Source: an uncultured Pseudomonadales bacterium (GTDB lineage Bacteria > Pseudomonadota > Gammaproteobacteria > Pseudomonadales > Azotimanducaceae). From it: 64,000 bases of DNA. The stretch is taken from contig OY282379.1 in the NCBI GenBank assembly GCA_958295875.1, positions 434,001-498,000 on the forward strand, written 5' to 3'. The notes below the pieces were generated by a model. The model did not search any database. It was not told where the DNA came from and saw only the letters and a list, made by a program, of their open reading frames with translations. Made by a program: the position numbers and the translations under genes. Position 1 is the stretch's first letter; each line of letters opens with the position of its first letter. Below, piece after piece: positions 24,319-33,015 of this stretch.

Positions 24319-26673
24319 ATGCCTCCACTCTTGAAACGCAAATCGAGTTGGGTGCTTGTCCCTCTCCTGCTCCCGCTAACCGCGCTGGCTGCGCAGGAAG
24401 AACAGCAAGAGGAGGCCCCGGCCATCGAAGAGATCGTCGTCACGGCCCGCGCGGAGCTGCTCGGTTTCCGCGAGGCCCACGCCAACAACACCGTCGGGCG
24501 CGACGCGCTGCAAGCAGAGAATCCCGCTGTGGACGTGCTCAGCCGCATCAATCGGCTGCCGGGCGTGAACGTCACCCAAGGCGACGCGGTGGGCGGCAAC
24601 GACTGGTCCACGCGCATCTACATCCGCGGCATGAGCGATGGCACAGACACCGCCCAGATCGGCTACATGGTGGACGGCATGCCGAACGGCGATTCGGTGT
24701 ACGGAGGCGGCCAGAAGCCGAGCGTTTTCGTGGACAACGAGAACGTGACGGCCGTGCAGGTCGGCCAGAACACCGCGGACATCGGCAGCGCATCCAATTC
24801 CGCCCTCGGCGGCACCATCCGCTACACAACCGCCGAGCCGCTCGATCGACGTGGCGTTCAACTCGCCTACACCGGCGGCGAGCATGGCCTGAGACGTTGG
24901 TTCGCGCGGCTGGACAGCGGCGAACCGATGGCCGGCCTCACGTCCTACCTCAGCGTTTCCGATTCCTCCTTGAACTCGTGGATTGGCACGGGTTCCGGCC
25001 GCTTCGACCGTCAGCACATAGACCTCAACGTGGCTAAGCAGTTCACTCAGGGCACCGTCGTGAAGCTGAAGGCGGGGTGGAACCATCGCAACGAGACGGA
25101 CTACAACTCCGTTACGTTGGCCGATTTCCGAGCCAACCCGAAGAGCGACCATCTACTGGACGACTTCGACATCGACACCGTGGCGCTTTGGCGGCCCGGC
25201 TGGGGCGGAACGCGCTGGGACAAGTCCGCGGCGCTCGAGATTCACCACGACGGCCTAGCTACCGCCACCACAATCACCGTGACGCCGTACATCCACCAAA
25301 AGAAAGGCTGGGGCTGGTGGGTGCCGCCGTTTCGCGTCGCCATCTTGGACGGGCGCATCGAAGGGCCGCAGGGCGCCGCCGAGTATTACCGGGACACCTT
25401 TCAGCGCAACGCCGGCGGCGGCCTAGTGCCGGCCCCAGGCACGTCGGTGGCGGATCATCCATGCCTGCGCGGGCGCTACCCGGCAGACACGGTGAGCTAC
25501 GCGCTGGCGCCGAACTTCGACTGCGCTGCCGCCGAGCGAGTGGCGTCGCGCCGGCGCTCTGGCTATCGGAATCATCGTTCAGGCGTGACCAGCGAAGCGC
25601 GGCGCGCCTTCGGACGCCACACGCTCACGGCAGGCATCTGGCTCGAACAACAGAACCGAGACAACGACCGCCATTGGTTCGATCTTGACCGGCGCGACCC
25701 CGGCACCATCAGGCCAGCCGCTTCGGCCCTGCACTGGACCCACTTCGACCGCCGCTTCGAGACCACCAGCCAGCGTTACTACCTCCAAGATCGCATCGGC
25801 TTCGGCCCGCTTGAGCTCACCGCGGCGCTGGTCTACCACGCTGTGGAAACGGAGTACGCATCGCGTTTGGATTCAGTGGAACGCCGGCAGTCCCGCACCG
25901 AGTGGCTGCCGAAGCTCGGCGCCATCTACGCTTGGCAGCGCAACGTCGAGCTGTTCGCGAGCTATTCGCGCAACGTGCTCATGCTCGCCGACGACCTGCT
26001 GGCGGCCGGCACCACCCAGCATCTGCGCCCAGAATTGTCGGACAACTTTGATGCGGGCGTGCGGTGGAACGGCAATCGCGGCGGCATTGCCATGCAAGCC
26101 TTCGCACAGCGCTTCGACGGGCGGCTCGGCGCCGTCAACTTGGCCGCCGTCGGGGGAGACCTCTACTTGCAGGGTGCCATCGAAATCCTCAACGTGGGCG
26201 GCGTGGACAGCAGCGGCTTCGAACTGGCGGCATCGTTCGACTTGGGCGAGACGCTCACCGCCTACAGCGCCTACTCCTACTTGGACACGGAATACACAGA
26301 CGCGGTCCCCGCCGAAGGCATCGTCGCCGGCAATCGCCTCGTGAATGCGGCCAGGAGCCAGTGGTTCGGCGAATTGACGTGGCGCCCGACAACGGCATGG
26401 CGTTTGGCGTTGAACGCAAAACATGTGGGCAAGCGCCCGGCGGACCTGGCCAACGCCGAGACCGTGCCCGCCTACACGCTGATCGGCCTGAACGCGGAGT
26501 ACACGCTGCCGCGTTGGGGGGCGATGCGGGCGATGGAGAACGCCAGCGTGCAGTTCAACGCCAGCAACCTCGCCAACGAACGCTACCTCTCGGCGCCGGA
26601 CGGCGACCAAGGCGGCACCTTCTTCCTAGGGCCGGCACGGATGGCGAGCATGACGCTGCGGGTGGATTTGTAG
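24319..26673 (+). CDS. TonB-dependent receptor
   Basis: 784 residues from ATG 24319, which begins with a clear signal peptide (KRKSSWVLVPLLLPLTALAAQ). The mature end has a TonB box-like IEEIVVTARAE, then a plug domain (LSRINRLPGVNVTQGD, IRGMSDGTD, YMVDGMPNGD, ALGGTIRYTT) and a beta-barrel ending in an aromatic/hydrophobic terminal strand (MASMTLRVDL). It would take up a siderophore or carbohydrate-like ligand across the outer membrane using TonB energy. An in-frame extension to 24073 has no signal and is unlikely. No transport partners adjoin it. Confidence 0.88.
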   Translation: MPPLLKRKSSWVLVPLLLPLTALAAQEEQQEEAPAIEEIVVTARAELLGFREAHANNTVGRDALQAENPAVDVLSRINRLPGVNVTQGDAVGGNDWSTRIYIRGMSDGTDTAQIGYMVDGMPNGDSVYGGGQKPSVFVDNENVTAVQVGQNTADIGSASNSALGGTIRYTTAEPLDRRGVQLAYTGGEHGLRRWFARLDSGEPMAGLTSYLSVSDSSLNSWIGTGSGRFDRQHIDLNVAKQFTQGTVVKLKAGWNHRNETDYNSVTLADFRANPKSDHLLDDFDIDTVALWRPGWGGTRWDKSAALEIHHDGLATATTITVTPYIHQKKGWGWWVPPFRVAILDGRIEGPQGAAEYYRDTFQRNAGGGLVPAPGTSVADHPCLRGRYPADTVSYALAPNFDCAAAERVASRRRSGYRNHRSGVTSEARRAFGRHTLTAGIWLEQQNRDNDRHWFDLDRRDPGTIRPAASALHWTHFDRRFETTSQRYYLQDRIGFGPLELTAALVYHAVETEYASRLDSVERRQSRTEWLPKLGAIYAWQRNVELFASYSRNVLMLADDLLAAGTTQHLRPELSDNFDAGVRWNGNRGGIAMQAFAQRFDGRLGAVNLAAVGGDLYLQGAIEILNVGGVDSSGFELAASFDLGETLTAYSAYSYLDTEYTDAVPAEGIVAGNRLVNAARSQWFGELTWRPTTAWRLALNAKHVGKRPADLANAETVPAYTLIGLNAEYTLPRWGAMRAMENASVQFNASNLANERYLSAPDGDQGGTFFLGPARMASMTLRVDL

Positions 26674-26756
26674 GGCGGAGAGTCGTCGCGAGGACTACAA
26701 TTGACCTGCAGGCATCGAACGCCGCAGAGATGGTTCAGAACTGACAGGCCGCAGCC

Positions 26757-27821
26757 ATGATCGCCACGCCCCAAGGGACGCCGCTCCGGTTGCAGAGTTA
26801 TCTGCGCGAACCGCGCCGGTCGCCGTTGTTCATAGCGGGCGACGCCTTGGACGTGCTGGAGCGGCTGCCAGCTGCCACATTCGACTGTTGCATGACCAGC
26901 CCGCCCTATTGGGGCAAGCGAGAATATGGCAACGGTGGCATCGGCCTAGAGAAGGACTACCGCGAATTCATCGAAGCCATAGCCGCCGTTTTCGCTGAAG
27001 TGAAGCGAGTCCTCAAGCCTACCGGCTCGTTCTGGCTCAATATCGGCGACACATACAAGCAGAAGGGCTTGGTTGGCGTGCCGTGGCGAGTGGCTCTCCA
27101 CCTTGTAGACAAGCAAGGCTGGACACTGCGCAACGACGTCGTGTGGAACAAAGTCAAGGGCAGTCCTGACAATACGCGGGATCGCCTCCGCAACGTCCAC
27201 GAAAGCGTATTCCATTTCGTGAAACGTCAGCGCGGCTACTACTACAACGTGGACGCCATTCGAAGCGCACCCAAGACCACCAAGGTGGTCAACGGTTCGG
27301 TGGTCACCGCATCTGGTGTCAGCGGCGTGCGCTACAAGCGCCAGATTGAACTCTCCACCCAACTCGATGCAGCCGAAAAGCGCAATGCGAACACGATGCT
27401 GGAACGCATGCTCGGTGCAGTCAACCGAGGTGAACTAGCTGATTTCCGCATGATCATCCGAGGCCAACAACGGGCGACGCATTCCGACTCCGAGAGGCTA
27501 TCGGGGCGGGCAAAAGAACTGCGCGACAAGGGCTTCTACTTCTTGAAGTACCATCCCAACGGCAGCAAGCCCTCCGATGTGTGGGACATCCTGCCAGAAG
27601 ACACGCAGCGTCGCCGCGGACACTTTGCGCCCTTTCCGGAAGACTTGTGCCGAATCCCAATCTTGGCCACGTCACCACCCGACGGGATCGTCCTCGATCC
27701 GTTCTGCGGCACCGGGACGACCATGCTGGTGGCCAGCCAGCTAGGCCGAAAGTCGGTAGGCATTGACCTCTCGCCCGAATACATCAAGATGGCCGACCAA
27801 CGCACGGCCACCATCCTATGA
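26757..27821 (+). CDS. Site-specific DNA methyltransferase (beta class, probable N4-cytosine)
   Basis: 354 residues. The catalytic motif IV is TSPPYWGKREYG (about residue 47); SPPY favours N4-cytosine, DPPY being typical of N6-adenine enzymes. The SAM-binding motif I is near the C-terminus, LDPFCGTGTTMLVASQLGRKSVGIDLSPEY, so motif order is the beta class. The central part (residues about 170-260) is the likely target-recognition region. The last codon overlaps the start of the restriction gene (ATGA), so the pair is a type II R-M unit with the modification gene first. Methylates the host copy of the site cut by its partner. Confidence 0.88.
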   Translation: MIATPQGTPLRLQSYLREPRRSPLFIAGDALDVLERLPAATFDCCMTSPPYWGKREYGNGGIGLEKDYREFIEAIAAVFAEVKRVLKPTGSFWLNIGDTYKQKGLVGVPWRVALHLVDKQGWTLRNDVVWNKVKGSPDNTRDRLRNVHESVFHFVKRQRGYYYNVDAIRSAPKTTKVVNGSVVTASGVSGVRYKRQIELSTQLDAAEKRNANTMLERMLGAVNRGELADFRMIIRGQQRATHSDSERLSGRAKELRDKGFYFLKYHPNGSKPSDVWDILPEDTQRRRGHFAPFPEDLCRIPILATSPPDGIVLDPFCGTGTTMLVASQLGRKSVGIDLSPEYIKMADQRTATIL

Positions 27822-28663
27822 CTGAAATTCTCGAACTGTTCGGCACATCGACCTCGACGACCGCCGACTGGCAAGCGCTCCTAGATCGACAGCAGTGCCC
27901 GTTCCTACAGCGCAAGTGCATCAAAGTTAGGAAGAGCGAACCGAAGTTGTCAATCGGCACATGTTCGGTCTCCCACGGGCGCAGTCGCCAACCCATGATG
28001 ATCTGCCCATATCGCCTGCTCGAACGCAAGCAGGTGTTCGTCGATTGTTTGCATTTGCTTTCTCACACACCGGGTAACGAACTGCACGTCGTGCCAGAGG
28101 TCTCCGTGCCGGGTGGAAGCATCGACTACTTCTTGACCGCCGTAGACGGCAGCAACGTCGTTGACTTTCTCGGAATCGAACTCCAGACGATGGACACGAC
28201 CGGTTCCGTTTGGCCCGCTCGGCAACGGTTCTTGGACACGGCTCGCCAACCCGGTTCCGTCGCAGAAGAACGGGAGCCCTATGGCTCGCGTTTCGGAATG
28301 AATTGGAAGATGACGGCCAAGACGACTCTGGTACAGCTGCACCACAAGATTCAGACGTTCGAGGCATTGGGCAAACGTTTAGTTCTGGTGACGCAAACCG
28401 AGCTTTTCGACTATCTGCGGCGCAACTTCGAGTTCAACCATGTGGCCCAAGCCAGGTCCAGCCACTCGATGCAGTTCCACACCTATGCCTTAGAACCGCG
28501 AGACGCCATGCACTCGATCAAGCTAGCTTCGAGGTACAGCACCGATGCGGCCGGCGTCGGCCGCTGCTTGGGGCTCAAGGCAGAGCCGAAGATGGAGCTA
28601 GGAAGAATAGTTGCACAACTAGAGAGCAAGCTGTCGCAGGAGACGCTTCTGACGATTGGCTAG
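27818..28663 (+). CDS. NotI-family type II restriction endonuclease
   Basis: 281 residues. Two features identify the NotI family. First, the N-terminal metal-binding Cys set CPFLQRKC ... GTCSV ... CPYR, which holds a structural iron in NotI. Second, the PD-(D/E)XK variant IDYFL ... [12 protein letters not shown], matching EIQTMDFHGS of NotI with the E-x-Q catalytic pair. The protein is shorter than NotI (383). Start overlaps the MTase stop by 4 nt. Recognition sequence is not deducible; the family prefers long GC-rich sites. GCGGCCGC occurs several times in this window (for example within both IS5 copies), so if that is the target it is not depleted. Confidence 0.82.
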   Translation: MTEILELFGTSTSTTADWQALLDRQQCPFLQRKCIKVRKSEPKLSIGTCSVSHGRSRQPMMICPYRLLERKQVFVDCLHLLSHTPGNELHVVPEVSVPGGSIDYFLTAVDGSNVVDFLGIELQTMDTTGSVWPARQRFLDTARQPGSVAEEREPYGSRFGMNWKMTAKTTLVQLHHKIQTFEALGKRLVLVTQTELFDYLRRNFEFNHVAQARSSHSMQFHTYALEPRDAMHSIKLASRYSTDAAGVGRCLGLKAEPKMELGRIVAQLESKLSQETLLTIG

Positions 28664-28790
28664 CCGTGCTGGCAACGCGCGTCCCACGTTCGCTCTCGTT
28701 CCTCGTTGCCGCCGGCATACCGAGGCTATGGCAAGCAGGACGCCGCAAGTGGCATTACCATTGCCCCCACACCCACCAGACGGCACATCG

Positions 28791-29774
28791 ATGGTTCAGA
28801 GCGGGCTGAAGTTCCGCAACGCGCAGGGCATTCATGCCATTCGGGATGGCATCAAGGCGGGGCGCAGCGAGCCGCCGCCCAGCGGTCCAAAGCCGCCTTG
28901 GCTGCGGGTGCGGCTGGGCGGCGGCGCCGGCTACGAGGCGGTGCGGCGGGTGGTGCGGGAACAGGGCTTGAGCACCGTCTGCGAGGAATCCCACTGCCCC
29001 AACATCGGCGAGTGCTGGGGCCACGGCACCGCCACCATCATGCTGATGGGCGCCGTCTGCACGCGCGCTTGCCGCTTCTGCTCAGTGGACACGGGCAACC
29101 CACGCGGGCTTCTGGATGCGGGTGAGCCGCAACGTGCGGCGACATCCGTGCGCCTCATGGGGCTGCGCTACGTCGTGCTCACCTCGGTGGACCGGGATGA
29201 TCTGCCGGATGGCGGCGCCGCCCACTATGCCGCTTGCATCCGCGCCATCCGAGCGGCCAACCCGGCAACCGCTGTCGAGGCGCTGACGCCAGACTTCAGC
29301 GGCCAGCGCAGCGCCGTGGAAACAGTGGTGGACGCCGGCGTCGCCGTGTTCGCGCAGAACCTCGAAACCGTCGAGCGCCTAACGCACCCGGTGCGAGACC
29401 CGCGCGCCGGCTACGCCCAAACCCTCGCCGTGTTGAAACACGCCAAGCAGCACCGCCCCGATGTCCTCACCAAGTCCAGCTTGATGCTCGGCCTTGGCGA
29501 ACGCGATGACGAGCTCCAAAAGGCCATGGACGATCTGCGCGCTGTCGGCGTCGATGTCCTCACACTCGGCCAGTACCTCGCGCCCACGCGCCATCACGAA
29601 CCAGTGCGCCGCTGGGTACACCCGGATGCGTTCGCGCTGTACCGGGAATGGGGCTTGGCGCGGGGCTTTGTCGAAGTGGCGTCCGGGCCCCTCGTGCGCT
29701 CCAGCTACCGTGCGGAGCGCGCGCTAGACCGCAACAACCTAGGCCTCATTCCAACCCGTGAGGTGGCTGGTTGA
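28791..29774 (+). CDS. lipA: Lipoyl synthase
   Basis: Radical SAM enzyme that inserts two sulfurs into the octanoyl chain on lipoyl domains. Both clusters are visible: the auxiliary Cys set [12 protein letters not shown] and the radical SAM set [10 protein letters not shown]. Further family blocks are [45 protein letters not shown] and the C-terminal VRSSYRAE, whose Ser ligates the auxiliary cluster. 327 residues from ATG 28791, close to E. coli LipA (321). An earlier ATG at 28728 adds a Pro-rich tail unlike the family. lipB is not adjacent. Confidence 0.93.
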   Translation: MVQSGLKFRNAQGIHAIRDGIKAGRSEPPPSGPKPPWLRVRLGGGAGYEAVRRVVREQGLSTVCEESHCPNIGECWGHGTATIMLMGAVCTRACRFCSVDTGNPRGLLDAGEPQRAATSVRLMGLRYVVLTSVDRDDLPDGGAAHYAACIRAIRAANPATAVEALTPDFSGQRSAVETVVDAGVAVFAQNLETVERLTHPVRDPRAGYAQTLAVLKHAKQHRPDVLTKSSLMLGLGERDDELQKAMDDLRAVGVDVLTLGQYLAPTRHHEPVRRWVHPDAFALYREWGLARGFVEVASGPLVRSSYRAERALDRNNLGLIPTREVAG

Positions 29775-29913
29775 GGCATCTAGCGCCGTCATTCGCGGCA
29801 CAGCGGCAACGCCTCGGCACCGGTCCATCAACCCGGCCAAGCCGCCACAGCCAAGCGTTGCCACCCGCGGTCGCCACGCCCCCTCACCCGCCGCCAGTTC
29901 GTCGCATAACCCC

Positions 29914-31293
29914 ATGCTAGTCACCGACCAAGACACCACCGCCCCGCCAACGAACATCACCCTCGTCAGCGCAAAGGGCTTTCCGACATGGCGCGAGGCG
30001 CAAAGCAACCTAGCCCAAGCATGGCTCGCCCGCAGCGATTTCCAAGGCAAAAAGGGCCAGAGCGTGTGGCTGCCCAACACCGAAGGCGAACCAGACTGGG
30101 TTGCCGCCGGCTGCGGCGAAGCACCCGGCATCGCAACCCTCGCAACCCTGCCGTTCCGCCTCGCCGCCGGCACCTATCGGCTCGACGCGAACCTAAGCCC
30201 CGCCGAACGCCATCAAGTGCTCTTGGGCTGGGGCTTGGGTGCCTACCGCTTCGACCGTTACAAAGGCGACGCGGGCCGCGAGCCGGCCCACTTGCTCACC
30301 GGCCCCGCAGACGCCCCCGCCCGGGACGAGTGTGAAGCCGTTGCCCTCTGCCGGAACCTCATCAACACCCCCGCCAACGACATGCTGCCGCACCACTTGG
30401 AGGCCGCGGCGCGGGAACTCGCGACCGCCCATGACGCCGCGATTGAGGTCACCGTGGGCGATACGCTGCTCGAACGCGGCTTCCGCGCCATCCACGCAGT
30501 GGGCCGCGCAAGCGCTTCCGCCCCCCGCCTCATTGACCTGCGCTGGGGCAGCCCCGAAGCGCCGCGGGTCACCTTGGTCGGCAAGGGCGTGTGCTTCGAC
30601 AGCGGCGGCCTGGACTTGAAGACCGCCGCCGGCATGCGTCTGATGAAGAAAGACATGGGCGGCGCCGCGCATGTGCTGGGCCTCGCCAAGCTCATCATGG
30701 CGCGGCGGTTGCCGGTGGCGCTGCGCGTGCTGGTGCCGGCGGTCGAGAACGCCGTTGCCGCTAACGCCTTCCGCCCTGGAGACGTGCTCACCGCCTACGA
30801 CGGCACCACCATCGAGGTAGACAACACCGATGCGGAAGGCCGTCTGATCCTCTGCGACGCCCTCGCGCTGGCGCAAGAGGAATCGCCGGACATCATCATC
30901 GACTTCGCCACCCTCACGGGCGCTGCGCGTGTCGCGCTAGGCACCGCCTTGCCGGCCATGTTCGCCACGCACACGGACATCGCAAACGCCATCGCCGCGG
31001 CCGGCGAACAATGGGAAGACCCCGTTTGGCGTATGCCGCTGCACGCCCCGTACCGCAGCCTCTTGGACAGCGACATCGCGGACATCGCCAACGCCCCGTC
31101 AAGCGGCTTGGGGGGCGCCATCACCGCCGGGCTGTTCCTGCAACGTTTCGTGGGGGACGCGCCTTGGGTGCATTTCGACGTGATGGCGTGGAACGAGCGG
31201 GCGCAGCCGGCGCGGCCCAAGGGTGGCGAAGCGATGGGGCTGCGCGCCGTCCATGCCGCCCTTGCGGAGCGCTATGGCGCGGGCACCGGCTAG
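29914..31293 (+). CDS. M17 family leucyl aminopeptidase
   Basis: Cytosolic zinc/manganese aminopeptidase, 459 residues from ATG 29914. Metal and catalytic motifs of the family are intact: VGKGVCFDSGGLDLKTAAGMRLMKKDMGGAA and the signature NTDAEGRLILCDALA. The N-terminal macro-like domain is shorter than in PepA, as in the PepB-like or short M17 subgroup. Roles: peptide turnover. The gap after it (31294-31472) contains an imperfect duplication of the gene's last codons. Confidence 0.9.
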   Translation: MLVTDQDTTAPPTNITLVSAKGFPTWREAQSNLAQAWLARSDFQGKKGQSVWLPNTEGEPDWVAAGCGEAPGIATLATLPFRLAAGTYRLDANLSPAERHQVLLGWGLGAYRFDRYKGDAGREPAHLLTGPADAPARDECEAVALCRNLINTPANDMLPHHLEAAARELATAHDAAIEVTVGDTLLERGFRAIHAVGRASASAPRLIDLRWGSPEAPRVTLVGKGVCFDSGGLDLKTAAGMRLMKKDMGGAAHVLGLAKLIMARRLPVALRVLVPAVENAVAANAFRPGDVLTAYDGTTIEVDNTDAEGRLILCDALALAQEESPDIIIDFATLTGAARVALGTALPAMFATHTDIANAIAAAGEQWEDPVWRMPLHAPYRSLLDSDIADIANAPSSGLGGAITAGLFLQRFVGDAPWVHFDVMAWNERAQPARPKGGEAMGLRAVHAALAERYGAGTG

Positions 31294-31384
31294 CCGACCC
31301 CGACCAAACTAGCCCACGAAAGCGATCTACGAATGGCGCGGGCACCAGCTAGCCACCCCACCAACTAGCCCGCGAAAACCGCCC
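31274..31384 (+). repeat. Imperfect tandem duplication over the aminopeptidase stop
   Basis: ATGGCGCGGGCACCGGCTAGCC at the gene end is repeated 59 bp later as ATGGCGCGGGCACCAGCTAGCC, and each is followed by ACTAGCCC(A/G)CGAAA. Two units of about 55-59 bp. Confidence 0.7.
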
Positions 31385-31472
31385 ACGCCCAAAAGCGCCA
31401 GCGGCGCGAGGGCTGCCATACAATTGCCCGCTGGCCGCAGCCGCCGCACGGCGCTCACGCCAGCTAGACAAC

Positions 31473-32879
31473 ATGGACATCCACCTCTACGACACCATGG
31501 CCGGGGCGAAGCGCCGCTTCGAGCCGCTCATCGCCAACCATGTGCGGCTCTATGTCTGCGGCCCCACGGTGTATGACTATGTACACATCGGCAACGGCTT
31601 GCCGACGGTGGCCTTCGACGTGCTGGTGCGGCTATTGCGGCTGCATTACGACAAGGTCACCTACGTCCGCAACATCACGGACATCGAGGACAAGATCAAC
31701 GCCGCGGCGAAGGCCAACGGCGAGCCGATCGAGGCGCTGACGGAGCGCTTCGCCGCCGAATACATGAAGGATGCCGCGGCCCTCGGCGCCCTCGCGCCAG
31801 ACATCGAACCGCGCGCGACGGAACACATCGCCGAGATCATCGCCACCATTGATGCGCTCATTGCCAGTGGCCATGCCTACGAGGCCGCCGGCCATGTGCT
31901 CTTCCACGTGCCGTCGGAGCCGCGCTACGGCGCCCTCTCCAAGCAATCGCTGGAACACATTCTGGACGGCGCGCGCGTCGAGGTGGCGCCCTACAAGCGC
32001 GACCCGAAGGATTTCGTGATGTGGAAGCCATCCACGCCGGATTTGCCGGGCTGGGACAGCCCTTGGGGGCGTGGCCGACCCGGCTGGCACATCGAATGCA
32101 CAGCGATGATCCGCAAGCACCTCGGCGCCGACATCGACATTCACGGCGGCGGCAGCGACCTCACCTTCCCGCACCACGAGAACGAGTTGGCGCAGGGCGT
32201 ATGCGCGGCCGGCGGCGGTTGCTATGCGCGCTACTGGGTACACAACGGCATGCTCCGCTTCGGCGCCGAGAAGATGTCCAAGAGCGTTGGCAACATCGTC
32301 ACCATCCGCGAGCTGTTGCGCTCCCATCCCGGCGAGACGCTGCGCTATGCCCTGCTCTCCGGGCACTACCGCCAAGGGCTGGATTGGAGCCCCGGTTTGC
32401 TCAGCCAAGCCCGCGCCAGCCTCGACGCGCTCTATCAAGCCCTCGCGGATGCCGGCGACGATGCCGCCACCGCAAGCGACTATCGCGCCGCACCGCTCGA
32501 TGCGTTTCCAGAAGCCGTGCTCGCGCCGCTTCGGGACGACTTGAACACCCCTCGCGCCCTAGCCGCCCTGCACGGCTTGGCTGGCCAGTTGCGCAACGCT
32601 GCCGCCGCCAAGGAACGCGATGCAGCGCGACAGGCGCTGTTGGCCGGCGGCTGGCTCTTGGGCCTGCTCACCGAGCCGGCGCAAAAGCGCTTTCAGCGTG
32701 GCGTGACGGCCAACCGCTCGTGGGTGGAGGAGCGGATTGCGGCGCGCGCAGCCGCCCGCGCAGCGCGGGACTTCGCCGCGGCGGACGCCATCCGCGACGA
32801 GCTGGCGGCGCAGGGCATCGAGCTTGAGGACCGCCCCGACGGCACCCGTTGGCGGGCAGCGCGAGGCGCAGCAGAGTGA
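31473..32879 (+). CDS. cysS: Cysteinyl-tRNA synthetase
   Basis: Class I aminoacyl-tRNA synthetase, 468 residues (E. coli 461). Zinc-binding [14 protein letters not shown] includes the HIGH-type motif as HIGN; the WHIECTAM and [15 protein letters not shown] blocks bind Zn and Cys; the KMSKS loop is EKMSKSVGN. The C-terminal helical anticodon part is complete. One of the safest calls in the window. No T-box or other leader is visible upstream. Confidence 0.96.
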   Translation: MDIHLYDTMAGAKRRFEPLIANHVRLYVCGPTVYDYVHIGNGLPTVAFDVLVRLLRLHYDKVTYVRNITDIEDKINAAAKANGEPIEALTERFAAEYMKDAAALGALAPDIEPRATEHIAEIIATIDALIASGHAYEAAGHVLFHVPSEPRYGALSKQSLEHILDGARVEVAPYKRDPKDFVMWKPSTPDLPGWDSPWGRGRPGWHIECTAMIRKHLGADIDIHGGGSDLTFPHHENELAQGVCAAGGGCYARYWVHNGMLRFGAEKMSKSVGNIVTIRELLRSHPGETLRYALLSGHYRQGLDWSPGLLSQARASLDALYQALADAGDDAATASDYRAAPLDAFPEAVLAPLRDDLNTPRALAALHGLAGQLRNAAAAKERDAARQALLAGGWLLGLLTEPAQKRFQRGVTANRSWVEERIAARAAARAARDFAAADAIRDELAAQGIELEDRPDGTRWRAARGAAE

Positions 32880-33015
32880 GTTTGCGCACGCGCCGGCAGC
32901 CGGCCAGCGACAGCCCACAATCGGGCGCGCCTTGGCGACACCAAGGCACCCCGCGGCTACAATGCGCGCGGCCAGTGGAGCCGCGACGAACCGCGCCGCG
33001 CAGCCAGTCATAACC

